Assembly (NCBI GenBank): GCA_017455565.1
Contig: JAFSZV010000020.1
Coordinates: 1 to 51,207, forward strand
Length of the DNA: 51,207 nucleotides
Direction of reading: 5' to 3'
From: Clostridia bacterium
GTDB taxonomy: Bacteria > Bacillota > Clostridia > Oscillospirales > Butyricicoccaceae
Shown: one piece after another, positions 15,246 to 23,534 of the stretch
Numbering within the stretch: the stretch's first letter is position 1
Layout of the letters: the number at the start of each line of letters is the position of its first letter
The notes under the pieces: model-generated
What the model saw: only the letters and a program-made list of their open reading frames with translations
The model's database searches: none
Told to the model about the DNA's origin: nothing
Program-made: the position numbers and the translations under genes

Positions 15246-15319
15246 CTCAGCTTTCCTTTGCCTTTTTGCTCAATTGGTACAGCAGCCCTAATGCCTCGAT
15301 CGGGCTCAGCGTGTCCGGC
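15246..15319. repeat. 74-bp direct repeat, in-gene copy at the mutS 3' end
   Basis: The original copy, coding the C-terminal 23 residues of MutS (PDTLSPIEALGLLYQLSKKA then KES) and the stop. Identity with 15042-15115 is complete and breaks one base past each end. Confidence 0.9.
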
Positions 15320-17889
15320 TCAAGGGTTTTGAGTTGTTCCAGGATCTCTTCCCGGACAAAGCCTGTCAGGCTGAGTTGGCCGGTCTCGGCCTCCTCCGGC
15401 TCGTCCTGCGGGGGCAGGATGCCGGGCAGCACCTGGGCCTGACGGGATTCGGTTTCCTTCAAGACGGCTTTGGCCCGACGGATGACTTCTTCCGGCAGGC
15501 CGGCCAGCTTAGCCACTTCGATGCCGAAGCTGTCGCCCGTCCCGCCTCGAACGATCTTTTTGATGAAAATGATGTCGTCGCCGCGCTTTTTTACCACGAT
15601 ATTATAGTTTTTTACGCCGTCCACGCCGCCCTCCAGCTCGCAAAGTTCGTGATAATGGGTGGCAAACAGCGTGCGGGCGCCCAGTTTTTTCTTATCGGCC
15701 ACATATTCCAGCACCGCTCTGGCGATGGACATGCCGTCAAAGGTGGAGGTGCCGCGGCCGATCTCGTCCAAGATCAGCAGACTCCGCCCGGTGGCGTGGC
15801 GCAGGATGTCGGCCACCTCGTTCATCTCCACCATAAAGGTGGAGCGTCCGGCAAACAGGTCGTCGGAGGCTCCCACCCGGGTAAACACCCGGTCGCAGAG
15901 GCCGATGGAGGCGCTTGCCGCTGGGACAAAGCTGCCACATTGGGCCAGAATGGTAATGAGCGCCACCTGCCGCATAAAGGTGGATTTGCCCGCCATATTG
16001 GGGCCGGTAATCACATAAACGCGGTTTTCCTCACAATCCAAAAGCGTGTCGTTAGGGACAAACAGCTCGTCCTGCAAAACGGCCTCCACCACGGGATGCC
16101 GGCCCTCTTTGATTTCGATGCGGTCGCTGTCGTCCACCGTGGGCATGACGTAGTGATTCTGCTGCGCCGTCTTTGCCAGCGAGCAAAGCACGTCGGCGGC
16201 GGCAATGGCCTGAGCCGTGGCCTTGAGCCGGTGCGCTTGGGCCGCGATCTGCTCCCGCACCCGGGTGAAGCATTGATATTCCAGCGCCGTCAAACGTTCG
16301 CTGGCCGAAAGCACCTCGCCCTCCAGTGCCTTGAGCTCGGGGGTGATGTAGCGCTCGCAGTTGGTGAGCGTCTGCTTACGAATATAATCCGCCGGAGCCT
16401 GTTCGATATAAGATTTGGAAATTTCGATATAATAGCCGAACACTTTGTTATAGCTCACCCGGAGCTTGGGAATGCCGGTGCGCTCCCGCTCGCGGGCTTC
16501 GATATCGGCAAGGCGGTCGTTGCCGCCGCCCACCAGATCCCGCAGACGGTCGATCTCCTCGTCAAAGCCGCCGCGGATGATTCCGCCCTCCCGCAGGGAA
16601 AAGGGCGGCTCCTCCGAAATGGCCCGGTCAATGAGGGCTTCGATATCGGAGAGGGGATCCATCGCCTCCCGGATCTGCCGCAGCAGCGGCGTCTGAAAAC
16701 CCTCCAGCGTTTCCCGCACGCCCGGCAGGCGGGCGCACACCTGCCACAGTGCCCGCAGATCCCGCCCGTTGGCGGTGCCGTAAACGATGCGGGCCGAGAT
16801 GCGCTCGATGTCGTTGATGCCCGAAAGCAGCTTTTCCAGCCCCTCCCGGGCCATAATGTCCTCCAAAAGCGCGGCCACCGCCTGCTGCCGCCGCTGGATA
16901 CGTGGCACCGAAATCAGCGGCTTTTCCAGCCATTGCCGCAGCATACGGGCGCCCATGGCGGTGCGGGTTTTGTCCAGCACCCACAAAAGGCTGCCCTTTT
17001 TCTCGCCGCCGCGGAGCGATTCGGTGAGCTCCAGATTGCGGCGGGCAGTATAGTCCAGCTCCATAAACTGACTGCGGCCATAAACCTGCAACCGGTTGAT
17101 ATAGGCAAGGTCGTTTTTCTGTGTTTCATGCAGATAGGAAAGCAGACCGCCCACGGCGCGGATCAACATCTCCTGTTCCGGCTCCGCAGGCTGATCGGGA
17201 AACTGCCGGACGGCGATCTCCCGCGCCGTCTCCTCCAAAAAGCGCCATTCCCCCGCCCGCTCCACATAGGCGGAAAGGCGGTCTTTGGCAAACGACAGCA
17301 GGTGCGCGTCGCTGTAAGCACCGTCGGACAGCAGCAGTTCACTGGGAGAAAAGCGTCCCAGCTCGTTGCAGATCTCGTCGGTCACGTCGCCTCCCGCAAG
17401 CTGAGTGGCAAAGACCTCGCCGGTGGAAATGTCGCAGAAGCACACCCCCGCGCCCCGGGTGTCCCGATACACGGCGCCGATAAAATTGTTGCGGCTCTCG
17501 TCCAGCATGGAGCTTTCGGTGACGGTGCCCGGGGTGATCTTGCGGATGATCTCCCGCTTAACCAGCCCCTTTGCCAGCGCCGGATCCTCCATCTGCTCGC
17601 AGATGGCCACCTTATAGCCCTTAGCCACCAGCCGCCCGATATACCCTTCGGCGCTGTGGAAGGGCACGCCGCACATGGGCGCCCGCTCCGCCTGGCCGCA
17701 GTCGCGGCCCGTAAGCGTCAGATCCAGTTCCTTCGACGCCGTTTTTGCGTCGTCGAAAAACATCTCGTAAAAATCGCCCAGCCGGTACATCAGAATACAG
17801 TCCTGATTGTCCCGCTTGATTTCGAGATACTGCTGCATCATCGGCGTAAAGCCGGAAGCGTCTTTTCCCTTTTGCTTGTCCTTCGTCAT
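15247..17889 (-). CDS. mutS: DNA mismatch repair protein MutS
   Basis: An 880-residue mismatch sensor. The N-terminal mismatch-binding motif is GDFYEMF (about 39-45). The connector, lever and clamp domains follow. The ATPase has Walker A GPNMAGKSTFMRQ and Walker B LLILDEIGRGTSTFDG. The C terminus has the helix-turn-helix dimer motif and a tail PDTLSPIEALGLLYQL. Full length. It starts 3 bp after the miaB stop, so the two are translationally coupled. The 3' end is duplicated downstream at 15042-15115. Confidence 0.97.
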   Translation of the reverse strand: MTKDKQKGKDASGFTPMMQQYLEIKRDNQDCILMYRLGDFYEMFFDDAKTASKELDLTLTGRDCGQAERAPMCGVPFHSAEGYIGRLVAKGYKVAICEQMEDPALAKGLVKREIIRKITPGTVTESSMLDESRNNFIGAVYRDTRGAGVCFCDISTGEVFATQLAGGDVTDEICNELGRFSPSELLLSDGAYSDAHLLSFAKDRLSAYVERAGEWRFLEETAREIAVRQFPDQPAEPEQEMLIRAVGGLLSYLHETQKNDLAYINRLQVYGRSQFMELDYTARRNLELTESLRGGEKKGSLLWVLDKTRTAMGARMLRQWLEKPLISVPRIQRRQQAVAALLEDIMAREGLEKLLSGINDIERISARIVYGTANGRDLRALWQVCARLPGVRETLEGFQTPLLRQIREAMDPLSDIEALIDRAISEEPPFSLREGGIIRGGFDEEIDRLRDLVGGGNDRLADIEARERERTGIPKLRVSYNKVFGYYIEISKSYIEQAPADYIRKQTLTNCERYITPELKALEGEVLSASERLTALEYQCFTRVREQIAAQAHRLKATAQAIAAADVLCSLAKTAQQNHYVMPTVDDSDRIEIKEGRHPVVEAVLQDELFVPNDTLLDCEENRVYVITGPNMAGKSTFMRQVALITILAQCGSFVPAASASIGLCDRVFTRVGASDDLFAGRSTFMVEMNEVADILRHATGRSLLILDEIGRGTSTFDGMSIARAVLEYVADKKKLGARTLFATHYHELCELEGGVDGVKNYNIVVKKRGDDIIFIKKIVRGGTGDSFGIEVAKLAGLPEEVIRRAKAVLKETESRQAQVLPGILPPQDEPEEAETGQLSLTGFVREEILEQLKTLEPDTLSPIEALGLLYQLSKKAKES

Positions 17890-17892
17890 CGG

Positions 17893-19311
17893 TTACTTCA
17901 CCTTTCCAAACAGCGCCCAGGTAGAACTGCGGTCAATCTCCGCCTCAGCGTATTGCCCAACAAGTCTCCGGTCTCCCCGCAGATGCACCAGCTTAAAACC
18001 GGCGGTGCGGGCGGTGAGATCATAATTCGGGTCGTCGCTAAGCCCGTCGATCAAAACGGTCTCGGTTTTTCCCACATACCCGGCGTTGATCTCCCGGGAG
18101 ATGCGGTTCTGCACCGCAAGCAGCCGGTCGAACCACCGCTGCTTCTCCTCCCGGCTGACAGGGTCGGGCATCTCTGCCGCCCGGGTGCCGGGGCGGCGGG
18201 AATAGATGAACGTAAAAAGCGAATCGAACCGCACCCGCTCCAAAAGCGCGAGCGTTTCCTCAAACTCCGCCTCGGTCTCGCCAGGGAAACCCACGATGAT
18301 GTCGGAGGTGATGGTGAGGTCGGGCATCACCTTCCGGGCGTAATCCACCAGCTCCAGATAGCGCCGCACGTCGTAGCGGCGGTTCATGGCCTTCAGTACC
18401 CGGTCACTGCCGCTCTGGACGGGCAGATGGATGCTGTGGCAGACTTTTCCGCATCTTGCCATGGCGTCGAAGAGCTTTCCCGAGGCGTCCTTGGGATGAG
18501 AGGTCATAAAGCGGATGCGGAAATCTCCCTCCACAGCGTTGCATCGCTCCAAGAGCTCCGCAAAATCGGGATAGCCCTGCTGATCGAGCCCGTAGGAATT
18601 GACGTTCTGTCCCAAAAGGGTGATGTCCCGGTAGCCCTGCGCCACAAGGCTCCGAAGCTCCGTTAAAACCGCCTCCGGCGCGCGGGAACGCTCCCGCCCG
18701 CGGACATAGGGGACGATGCAGTAGGTGCAGAAGTTATTGCACCCGTACATGATGGAAAGCCACGCGGCAGGCCCCTCCTTCCGCACGGAACGGACGCCTT
18801 CCAAAATAACGCCCCGCTCGTCGCCGGAGATGTCGAAGATCCGCTTTTTCTCCGTCAGGCGGCGATAAAGAAGCTGGGGAAAGCGATAGAGCGCGTGAGT
18901 GCCGAACACAATATCCACATAGGGATAACTGGTTTTGATGGTTTCGGCCACCCGGGGCTGCTGGGGCATACAGCCGCAGACGCAGATAATTACGCCGGGG
19001 TTGGCTTTTTTATAATGGGAGGTCTGGCCCACGTTGCCGAAAACCCGCATCTCGGCATGCTCCCGAATGGCACAGGTATTGAAGATCAAAAGATCGGCCT
19101 TTTCCTCGTCGTCGGTCATGCCGAAGCCCATGTCGGTCAGCATGCCGCGAATCAATTCACTGTCGGCCTCGTTCTGCTGGCAGCCGAAGGTGACGGCGCA
19201 GGCCAGCGGCTGCCGGGGCAGGCGGGCATGATAGAGCTGGCGCACCTGCTGGACATAGTCCTGCTGGATACGAAGCTCCTCCTGTGAGATCACTCTGTTC
19301 CGATCGTCCAT
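17893..19311 (-). CDS. miaB: tRNA-2-methylthio-N6-dimethylallyladenosine synthase
   Basis: A 472-residue radical SAM methylthiotransferase that adds a methylthio group to i6A37 of tRNA. The N-terminal UPF0004 cluster cysteines are in TFGCQQNEADSE, NTCAIREHAE and VCGCMPQQP. The radical SAM motif is CNNFCTYCIVPYVRGRE. The C-terminal TRAM domain ends the protein (AEIDRSSTWALFGKVK). ATG 19311 is preferred over a TTG four codons upstream because GGGAGG precedes it. First gene of miaB-mutS-mutL-miaA-hfq, so MiaA and MiaB, which act in sequence on the same base, share an operon. Confidence 0.96.
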   Translation of the reverse strand: MDDRNRVISQEELRIQQDYVQQVRQLYHARLPRQPLACAVTFGCQQNEADSELIRGMLTDMGFGMTDDEEKADLLIFNTCAIREHAEMRVFGNVGQTSHYKKANPGVIICVCGCMPQQPRVAETIKTSYPYVDIVFGTHALYRFPQLLYRRLTEKKRIFDISGDERGVILEGVRSVRKEGPAAWLSIMYGCNNFCTYCIVPYVRGRERSRAPEAVLTELRSLVAQGYRDITLLGQNVNSYGLDQQGYPDFAELLERCNAVEGDFRIRFMTSHPKDASGKLFDAMARCGKVCHSIHLPVQSGSDRVLKAMNRRYDVRRYLELVDYARKVMPDLTITSDIIVGFPGETEAEFEETLALLERVRFDSLFTFIYSRRPGTRAAEMPDPVSREEKQRWFDRLLAVQNRISREINAGYVGKTETVLIDGLSDDPNYDLTARTAGFKLVHLRGDRRLVGQYAEAEIDRSSTWALFGKVK

Positions 19312-19340
19312 ATTTCCTCCCAAAGCCTCTGAAAATTCAC

Positions 19341-19354
19341 ATTATATTGTAGCA
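19341..19354 (-). promoter_or_regulatory. Probable promoter of the miaB operon
   Basis: On the minus strand TGC-TACAAT (19354-19346) makes an extended -10 box and overlaps TATAAT (19346-19341). No clear -35 box is seen at the right distance. It lies about 30 bp upstream of the miaB start. Confidence 0.4.
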
Positions 19355-19415
19355 CAAGGCAACGGGAAACGCAATCGGTGGTTGTTATTTTTCCGTGGAT
19401 TTTCCGCGTGGTTTT

Positions 19416-19446
19416 ATAAAAAACGGAGCGGCTCAAAGCCGCTCCA
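19416..19446 (-). terminator. Terminator of the ABC exporter/small membrane protein unit
   Basis: Stem GGAGCGGCT / AGCCGCTCC with a 3-nt loop, followed on the minus strand by GTTTTTTAT, starting 12 bp after the small membrane protein's stop codon. Confidence 0.85.
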
Positions 19447-19457
19447 CGCGCCGCGGG

Positions 19458-19718
19458 TCATTTCGCCGTTTCCGCTGCCGCATCCTCGGCGTCCTCCGCC
19501 GCCCCCGCTTCGGCGGATTCTGGATCTTCCTCTTCCGCAAGGTCATGTTCGCCGGGCCAGATGCCGGTTTCCGGCGCCGTCCGCAAAACGGGCACATGGG
19601 CCGCGGCGGGATGAGTCAGCGGGCGGTCAAAGGCCACGCTCAAAAGCAGCGTCACGCAGCAGACAAGGCACGCTGCCATCACCGCCATATGAAGCCGCTC
19701 GATCCGCGATTTTTTCAT
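19458..19718 (-). CDS. Small single-span membrane protein, acidic tail
   Basis: An 86-residue protein with a strong ribosome binding site (AGGAGGGGAT). A basic N terminus KKSRIERLH leads into one hydrophobic segment (about 11-29, with three Cys/Val-rich turns), then a short linker. The last 30 residues are made mostly of Glu, Asp and Ala. It is probably a membrane protein with a disordered acidic extracytoplasmic tail. No family recognised. It lies 60 bp downstream of the MdlB-type exporter with no terminator between, so it may be co-transcribed. Whether it works with the exporter is unknown. Confidence 0.6.
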   Translation of the reverse strand: MKKSRIERLHMAVMAACLVCCVTLLLSVAFDRPLTHPAAAHVPVLRTAPETGIWPGEHDLAEEEDPESAEAGAAEDAEDAAAETAK

Positions 19719-19778
19719 AAACGATCCCCTCCTGCTGGAGGATATGCCGCAGGAAGGGAAAACATGCGTTTTTTCGCC

Positions 19779-21533
19779 TCATCCCCGGAACTGATACTGA
19801 TACAACCCGGCGTAGATTCCGTTTTTTGCCATAAGCTGCTCGTGGGTGCCCTGCTCCTCGATGCCGTTTTTGGTAAGGACCACAATCTCGTCGGCGTTTT
19901 TCACGGTGGAAAGCCGATGGGCCACCACGATGGAGGTGCGGCCCTTACCCAACTCCTCCAGCGATTCCTGGATCAGCATCTCAGTGGCGTTGTCCAGCGC
20001 CGATGTGGCCTCGTCCAAAATCAGGATGGGCGGGTTTTTCAAAAAGACCCGGGCGATGGAGATGCGCTGCTTCTGCCCGCCGGAGAGTTTGATGCCCCGC
20101 TCGCCCACCTGGGTGTCGTAGCCATGCTCCAGCGTCATGATATAATCGTGAATCCGCGCCTTTTTCGCCGCTTCCATGATGGCTTGATCGTCGGCGTCCA
20201 GATCGCCGTAAGCGATGTTTTCCCTGATGGTACCAGTAAAGAGAAAGACCTCCTGCGCCACCATGCCGATGTTTTTCCGTAAGGCGATGCGCTCCATCTG
20301 GCGGATGTCGATGCCGTCGATGGTGATATAGCCGCTGTCCGGCTCGTAAAAGCGGGGAATCAGGTGGCAGAGCGTGGTCTTTCCGCCGCCGGAGGGGCCT
20401 ACAAGGGCCAGCGTCCTGCCCTGCGGCACGGAAAGCGACAGATGGCTGATGACCTTTTCTCCACGGTCGGCGGCATCACTGTTTTCATAGCGGAAGCTCA
20501 CGTCGTGAAACTGGATGTCTCCCCTGAGTCGGGTGGGACGGATAGGCTCGTCGGCCTCGGTCTCGGGGTGGCGGGCCATGATCTCCTGAAAGCGACGGAA
20601 ACCCGTCATGCCGTCCAAAAACTGCTCGAAAAAACTCACCAGTCGATTGATGGGCTTGAGAAAGGTGGTGATGAACAAAAGATAGGCGGTAAAATCGCCG
20701 ATGTTGATGATTCCCTTGAAGAAAAACACACTGCCCGCCGTCAGCACCACCAGATACAAAAGATCGGTGAACAGGCCCATACCAGAGCTGAAGATGCCCA
20801 TGGCGAAATATTGCCGTCCCCGGGCCTTTTTGATCTGGCCGTTGGCCTCGTCGAACTTGGCGTTTTCGTGGTCGGCGGCGGCATAGGCGCGGGATACCCG
20901 CATGCCGGCGATGGCCGTTTCCACATTGGAATTGATCTCGCCCATCTCCACGCGTGTCTGATGAGAGGCGTCCCGCAGCATCCGTCTTGTGCGGAAAGCA
21001 AAGAGCAGCATAAAGGGCAGCACCGCAAAGACGATCAGGGTCAGCAGCAGATTAATTCGCGCCAGAATGACAAACGAGCCCGCCAGCATCACGACGGAAA
21101 GGAAGAGATTTTCCGGCCCGTGGTGCGCCAGTTCCGAAACCTCCTGCAGATCGTTAATCATGCGGCTCATCAACGTGCCGGTTTTGTTTTCATCGAAAAA
21201 GGAAAAGGGCAGCCGCTGCAGCAGCCGGAACATATCCCGTCGCATATCGGCCTGCATCCGCACGCCCACAACATGGCCCCAATACTGGATAACGAAGTTG
21301 AAAAACGCCTTGAGCAAATAGATCCCCAGCAGCACGGCGCACCAGATCACGATAAGGCGAAACTGACGGTTTGGCACATAGCGGTTGACGATCTCCCGGG
21401 CGATAACGGGATAGACCAAATCGCCGCAGGCCACCAGAAAGGCGCAGAGCATGTCGATGGAAAACAGCTTCCAATGGGGCTTGTAATAGGAAATAAATTT
21501 TCGGACCACAGGCGCACTTCCTTTCTCGGTCAT
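19779..21533 (-). CDS. MdlB-type ABC exporter (fused permease-ATPase)
   Basis: A 584-residue half-transporter. Residues 1-310 form the type I exporter membrane domain with about six helices. The ATPase follows with Walker A GPSGGGKTTLCHL, signature LSGGQKQRISIAR, Walker B ILILDEATSALD and the switch His in VVAHRLST. Such proteins work as dimers exporting lipids, peptides or drugs; the substrate cannot be told from sequence. No second half-transporter is adjacent, so it is likely a homodimer. It is flanked by a small membrane protein gene downstream and an ABC-2 cassette terminator upstream. Confidence 0.92.
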   Translation of the reverse strand: MTEKGSAPVVRKFISYYKPHWKLFSIDMLCAFLVACGDLVYPVIAREIVNRYVPNRQFRLIVIWCAVLLGIYLLKAFFNFVIQYWGHVVGVRMQADMRRDMFRLLQRLPFSFFDENKTGTLMSRMINDLQEVSELAHHGPENLFLSVVMLAGSFVILARINLLLTLIVFAVLPFMLLFAFRTRRMLRDASHQTRVEMGEINSNVETAIAGMRVSRAYAAADHENAKFDEANGQIKKARGRQYFAMGIFSSGMGLFTDLLYLVVLTAGSVFFFKGIINIGDFTAYLLFITTFLKPINRLVSFFEQFLDGMTGFRRFQEIMARHPETEADEPIRPTRLRGDIQFHDVSFRYENSDAADRGEKVISHLSLSVPQGRTLALVGPSGGGKTTLCHLIPRFYEPDSGYITIDGIDIRQMERIALRKNIGMVAQEVFLFTGTIRENIAYGDLDADDQAIMEAAKKARIHDYIMTLEHGYDTQVGERGIKLSGGQKQRISIARVFLKNPPILILDEATSALDNATEMLIQESLEELGKGRTSIVVAHRLSTVKNADEIVVLTKNGIEEQGTHEQLMAKNGIYAGLYQYQFRG

Positions 21534-21576
21534 TCGGCAGGATGGCGGTTGAAAGCTGGCGGAAGATATCTTTTAG

Positions 21577-21603
21577 TTTATACGATTTTTTTGCGGGTTG
21601 CAA
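21577..21603 (-). promoter_or_regulatory. Possible promoter of the MdlB-type exporter
   Basis: On the minus strand TTGCAA (21603-21598) and TATAAA (21582-21577) are separated by 15 bp, about 45 bp upstream of the start codon. The short spacer and imperfect boxes make this tentative. Confidence 0.35.
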
Positions 21604-21634
21604 CCGAAACCCGCAAAATTCTTTGCTTTTCGAG

Positions 21635-21671
21635 CAAAAAGCCTCTTCCGGCAGTGTGTTCGGAAGAGGCG
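21635..21671 (-). terminator. Terminator of the AbrB/ABC cassette
   Basis: Stem GCCTCTTCCG / CGGAAGAGGC with a 10-nt loop followed on the minus strand by TTTTTGC, 17 bp after the permease stop. Confidence 0.85.
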
Positions 21672-21688
21672 GGACGGCATATTTTTTG

Positions 21689-22342
21689 TTAAAGATCGAT
21701 CCGCTCAAACCGCCGCATGGAGGCGCGGCAGGACAGAGCGGTAAGCAGCGCATAGACGCATGCGGCCACCGCCAGCACGCAGAACTGCAGCCCCAGCCGC
21801 TCGCCGCCGGGCGCGTTGAGAAAGCGCAGCCCCGGAAAGAAATGGAGCGACTCGCCCACGCCCACCAGCAGCAGCGTGGCGGCGCCATAGGTCAGAAACG
21901 GCACGCCGATGGCGTGGGCCGTTTTGAAGAATCCGCCCAGAAAGCAGACGTTGAAAGCCGTGAAAATCAGCAGAGCAAAAGCCAGGAACACGGGACTTGC
22001 GTTCATCAGCGCGTTCGTCCGGTAGACGGCCGCATCCTTCAGCAGGGTCATCCGCACCACAGTCACTGCCGTCATCATTGCAAAGCCCAGTATCTGGAAA
22101 AAACACACCGACAGATACTTTGCCAGCACCGCATCCCGCTTGGGAACGGGCAAAAGCGCCGTGTAAAGGATATCGTTGGACTCGCGGGCGGCCTGAAAGG
22201 ACTGAAAGATCCCCAGTCCGATGAAAAAGGCGCCCATCAAAATGGGGTATCCCGGCAAAAAAGCCATCATTGCCGCAGCCAAAAAGACCCATGCCAGCGG
22301 CGAGGTCGCCAGCCGCAGCTCCTTATTCAGCAAATTTTTCAT
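21689..22342 (-). CDS. ABC-2-type membrane permease of an exporter
   Basis: A 217-residue membrane protein from ATG 22342, which follows AAGGAGA by 7 nt. It has about six hydrophobic segments and begins with the basic helix MKNLLNKELRLATSP, typical of ABC-2 permeases of the CcmB/YhgE-like shape. It overlaps the end of the ATPase gene by 20 bp, so the two subunits are translationally coupled. Substrate unknown. It is likely under the AbrB-like regulator at the head of the operon. Confidence 0.8.
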   Translation of the reverse strand: MKNLLNKELRLATSPLAWVFLAAAMMAFLPGYPILMGAFFIGLGIFQSFQAARESNDILYTALLPVPKRDAVLAKYLSVCFFQILGFAMMTAVTVVRMTLLKDAAVYRTNALMNASPVFLAFALLIFTAFNVCFLGGFFKTAHAIGVPFLTYGAATLLLVGVGESLHFFPGLRFLNAPGGERLGLQFCVLAVAACVYALLTALSCRASMRRFERIDL

Positions 22343-23063
22343 ACAGGCTCTCCTTCTCATAATGCACCATGATCTCGTCCAGCGAGCTGCCCGCGCCCTC
22401 GGCGGCGCTGCGGCGCAAAAAGTCCGCCAGCGGCGATGATGCGATGAGCCGCCCTTTCGCGATATAGGTGATATGGTCGGCGCACTTTTCCAGATCCGAG
22501 GTGATATGGGTGGAAAACAACACCGAAACCCCCTGATCCCGCAAATACCGGAATGCTTCCAAAAGTTCTTCTCTTGAAACCGGATCCAGTCCGCTGGTAG
22601 GTTCGTCCAAAATCAGCAATTCGGCTTTATGCGACAACGCCAGCGTTAAATTAAGTTTGACCCGCATCCCTTCGGAAAGCTGCGCCGGCGTCTTATTTTC
22701 GTCCAGCGAAAATAAGTTCAAAAAGCGGCGGTATTCGCTCTCGTCCCAGTTATCGTAAAAGGTGCGGGTGACGGCTACCAACTCACGAATCTTTTTCCGC
22801 TTGTAATAATCTACCGCGCCGCCGGCATAGCCGATCCGTTTTTTGATCTCGCCCTCGTGCTTCGCCAGATCCAGCCCAAAATACCGGATCTCGCCCGCCT
22901 CTGGCCGGACGAGGTTCAAAACGGATTTCAACGTGGTGGTCTTGCCTGCGCCGTTGCGCCCGATAAAGCCCATGACACTGCCTTGCTCCACCGAAAAGCT
23001 CACGTTGTCCAGATAAAATCCGGGATATGTCTTGCAAAGGTCCTGAATCTCCAACACGTTCAT
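22323..23063 (-). CDS. ABC transporter ATP-binding subunit
   Basis: A 246-residue stand-alone ATPase. Walker A is GRNGAGKTTTLKS. The signature is LSEGMRVKLNLTLAL, a degenerate form of LSGGQ. Walker B is LLILDEPTSGLDP and the switch His is in STHITSD. This pattern (SEGM, short C terminus) matches ABC-2-type ATPases such as the YtrB group. It pairs with the permease just downstream. Its start overlaps the AbrB-like gene's stop by 4 bp, giving tight coupling of regulator, ATPase and permease. Confidence 0.9.
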   Translation of the reverse strand: MNVLEIQDLCKTYPGFYLDNVSFSVEQGSVMGFIGRNGAGKTTTLKSVLNLVRPEAGEIRYFGLDLAKHEGEIKKRIGYAGGAVDYYKRKKIRELVAVTRTFYDNWDESEYRRFLNLFSLDENKTPAQLSEGMRVKLNLTLALSHKAELLILDEPTSGLDPVSREELLEAFRYLRDQGVSVLFSTHITSDLEKCADHITYIAKGRLIASSPLADFLRRSAAEGAGSSLDEIMVHYEKESLYEKFAE

Positions 23064-23284
23064 TCCCGCACCTCCTCGTCTTTTTTGCCGAAGATCCCGG
23101 CGGAAAGCTTTTCAAAGGTCGCTTTCGGCGGGATGACAATGCCCCGCCCGGCGTCAGCAAGCATCAGCAGAGTGTCCCCGGGGCTGATGCCAAACACCTC
23201 GCGGGCCTCTTTCGGGATCACGATCTGACCTTTCGTGCCCACCGTTACGCTCCAGGCGTATTTCCCTTTCGGCCGCCTCTTCAT
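23060..23284 (-). CDS. AbrB/SpoVT-family transcription regulator
   Basis: A 74-residue protein from ATG 23284, which follows GGAGG by 7 nt. The swapped-hairpin AbrB domain is VTVGTKGQIVIPKEAREVFG, then ISPGDTLLMLAD. The C-terminal part (residues 48-74) is charged and may make the dimer. It is the first gene of a three-gene operon with an ABC ATPase and permease, and probably controls it. An inverted GTATG/CATAC pair around its -10 box (23300-23324) is a candidate operator. Confidence 0.88.
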   Translation of the reverse strand: MKRRPKGKYAWSVTVGTKGQIVIPKEAREVFGISPGDTLLMLADAGRGIVIPPKATFEKLSAGIFGKKDEEVRE

Positions 23285-23317
23285 CGTATCGCCTCCAAAG
23301 TATGTTTTTTCGCGCAA

Positions 23318-23346
23318 ATCATACCTCACATTTGGAAGTTTGTCAA
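23318..23346 (-). promoter_or_regulatory. Promoter of the AbrB/ABC operon
   Basis: On the minus strand TTGACA (23346-23341) and TATGAT (23323-23318) are separated by 17 bp. The predicted start near 23311 gives a 27-nt leader. GTATG at 23300-23304 and CATAC at 23320-23324 form an inverted repeat across the start site. Confidence 0.75.
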
Positions 23347-23470
23347 GCAACGCTTTACGGTAGTCTTTTCCGCCGCCGTTCCGCAAGGCTTCTTTTTTAT
23401 TTTTTGGCAATTCCACTGCTATTTTCCTTAATTTTCCGAAAAATCTTGTCGAGGTTTTTCCCGATTTGTA

Positions 23471-23499
23471 TTGAGATTTTTTTTTGTTGCTATTATAAT
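23471..23499 (+). promoter_or_regulatory. Promoter of the rnf operon
   Basis: TTGAGA (23471-23476) and TATAAT (23494-23499) are separated by 17 bp in an AT-rich stretch. The predicted start near 23506 gives a leader of about 29 nt before rnfC. Confidence 0.75.
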
Positions 23500-23534
23500 A
23501 TATAGGGTGTTAAACATTCAAGTGAGGTGAGACT

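Noticed and set aside
15334..18666. A 1110-codon open frame opposite mutS and miaB
   Set aside because: Complementary to two certain genes on the minus strand, with low-complexity His/Gln/Leu composition typical of a shadow frame.
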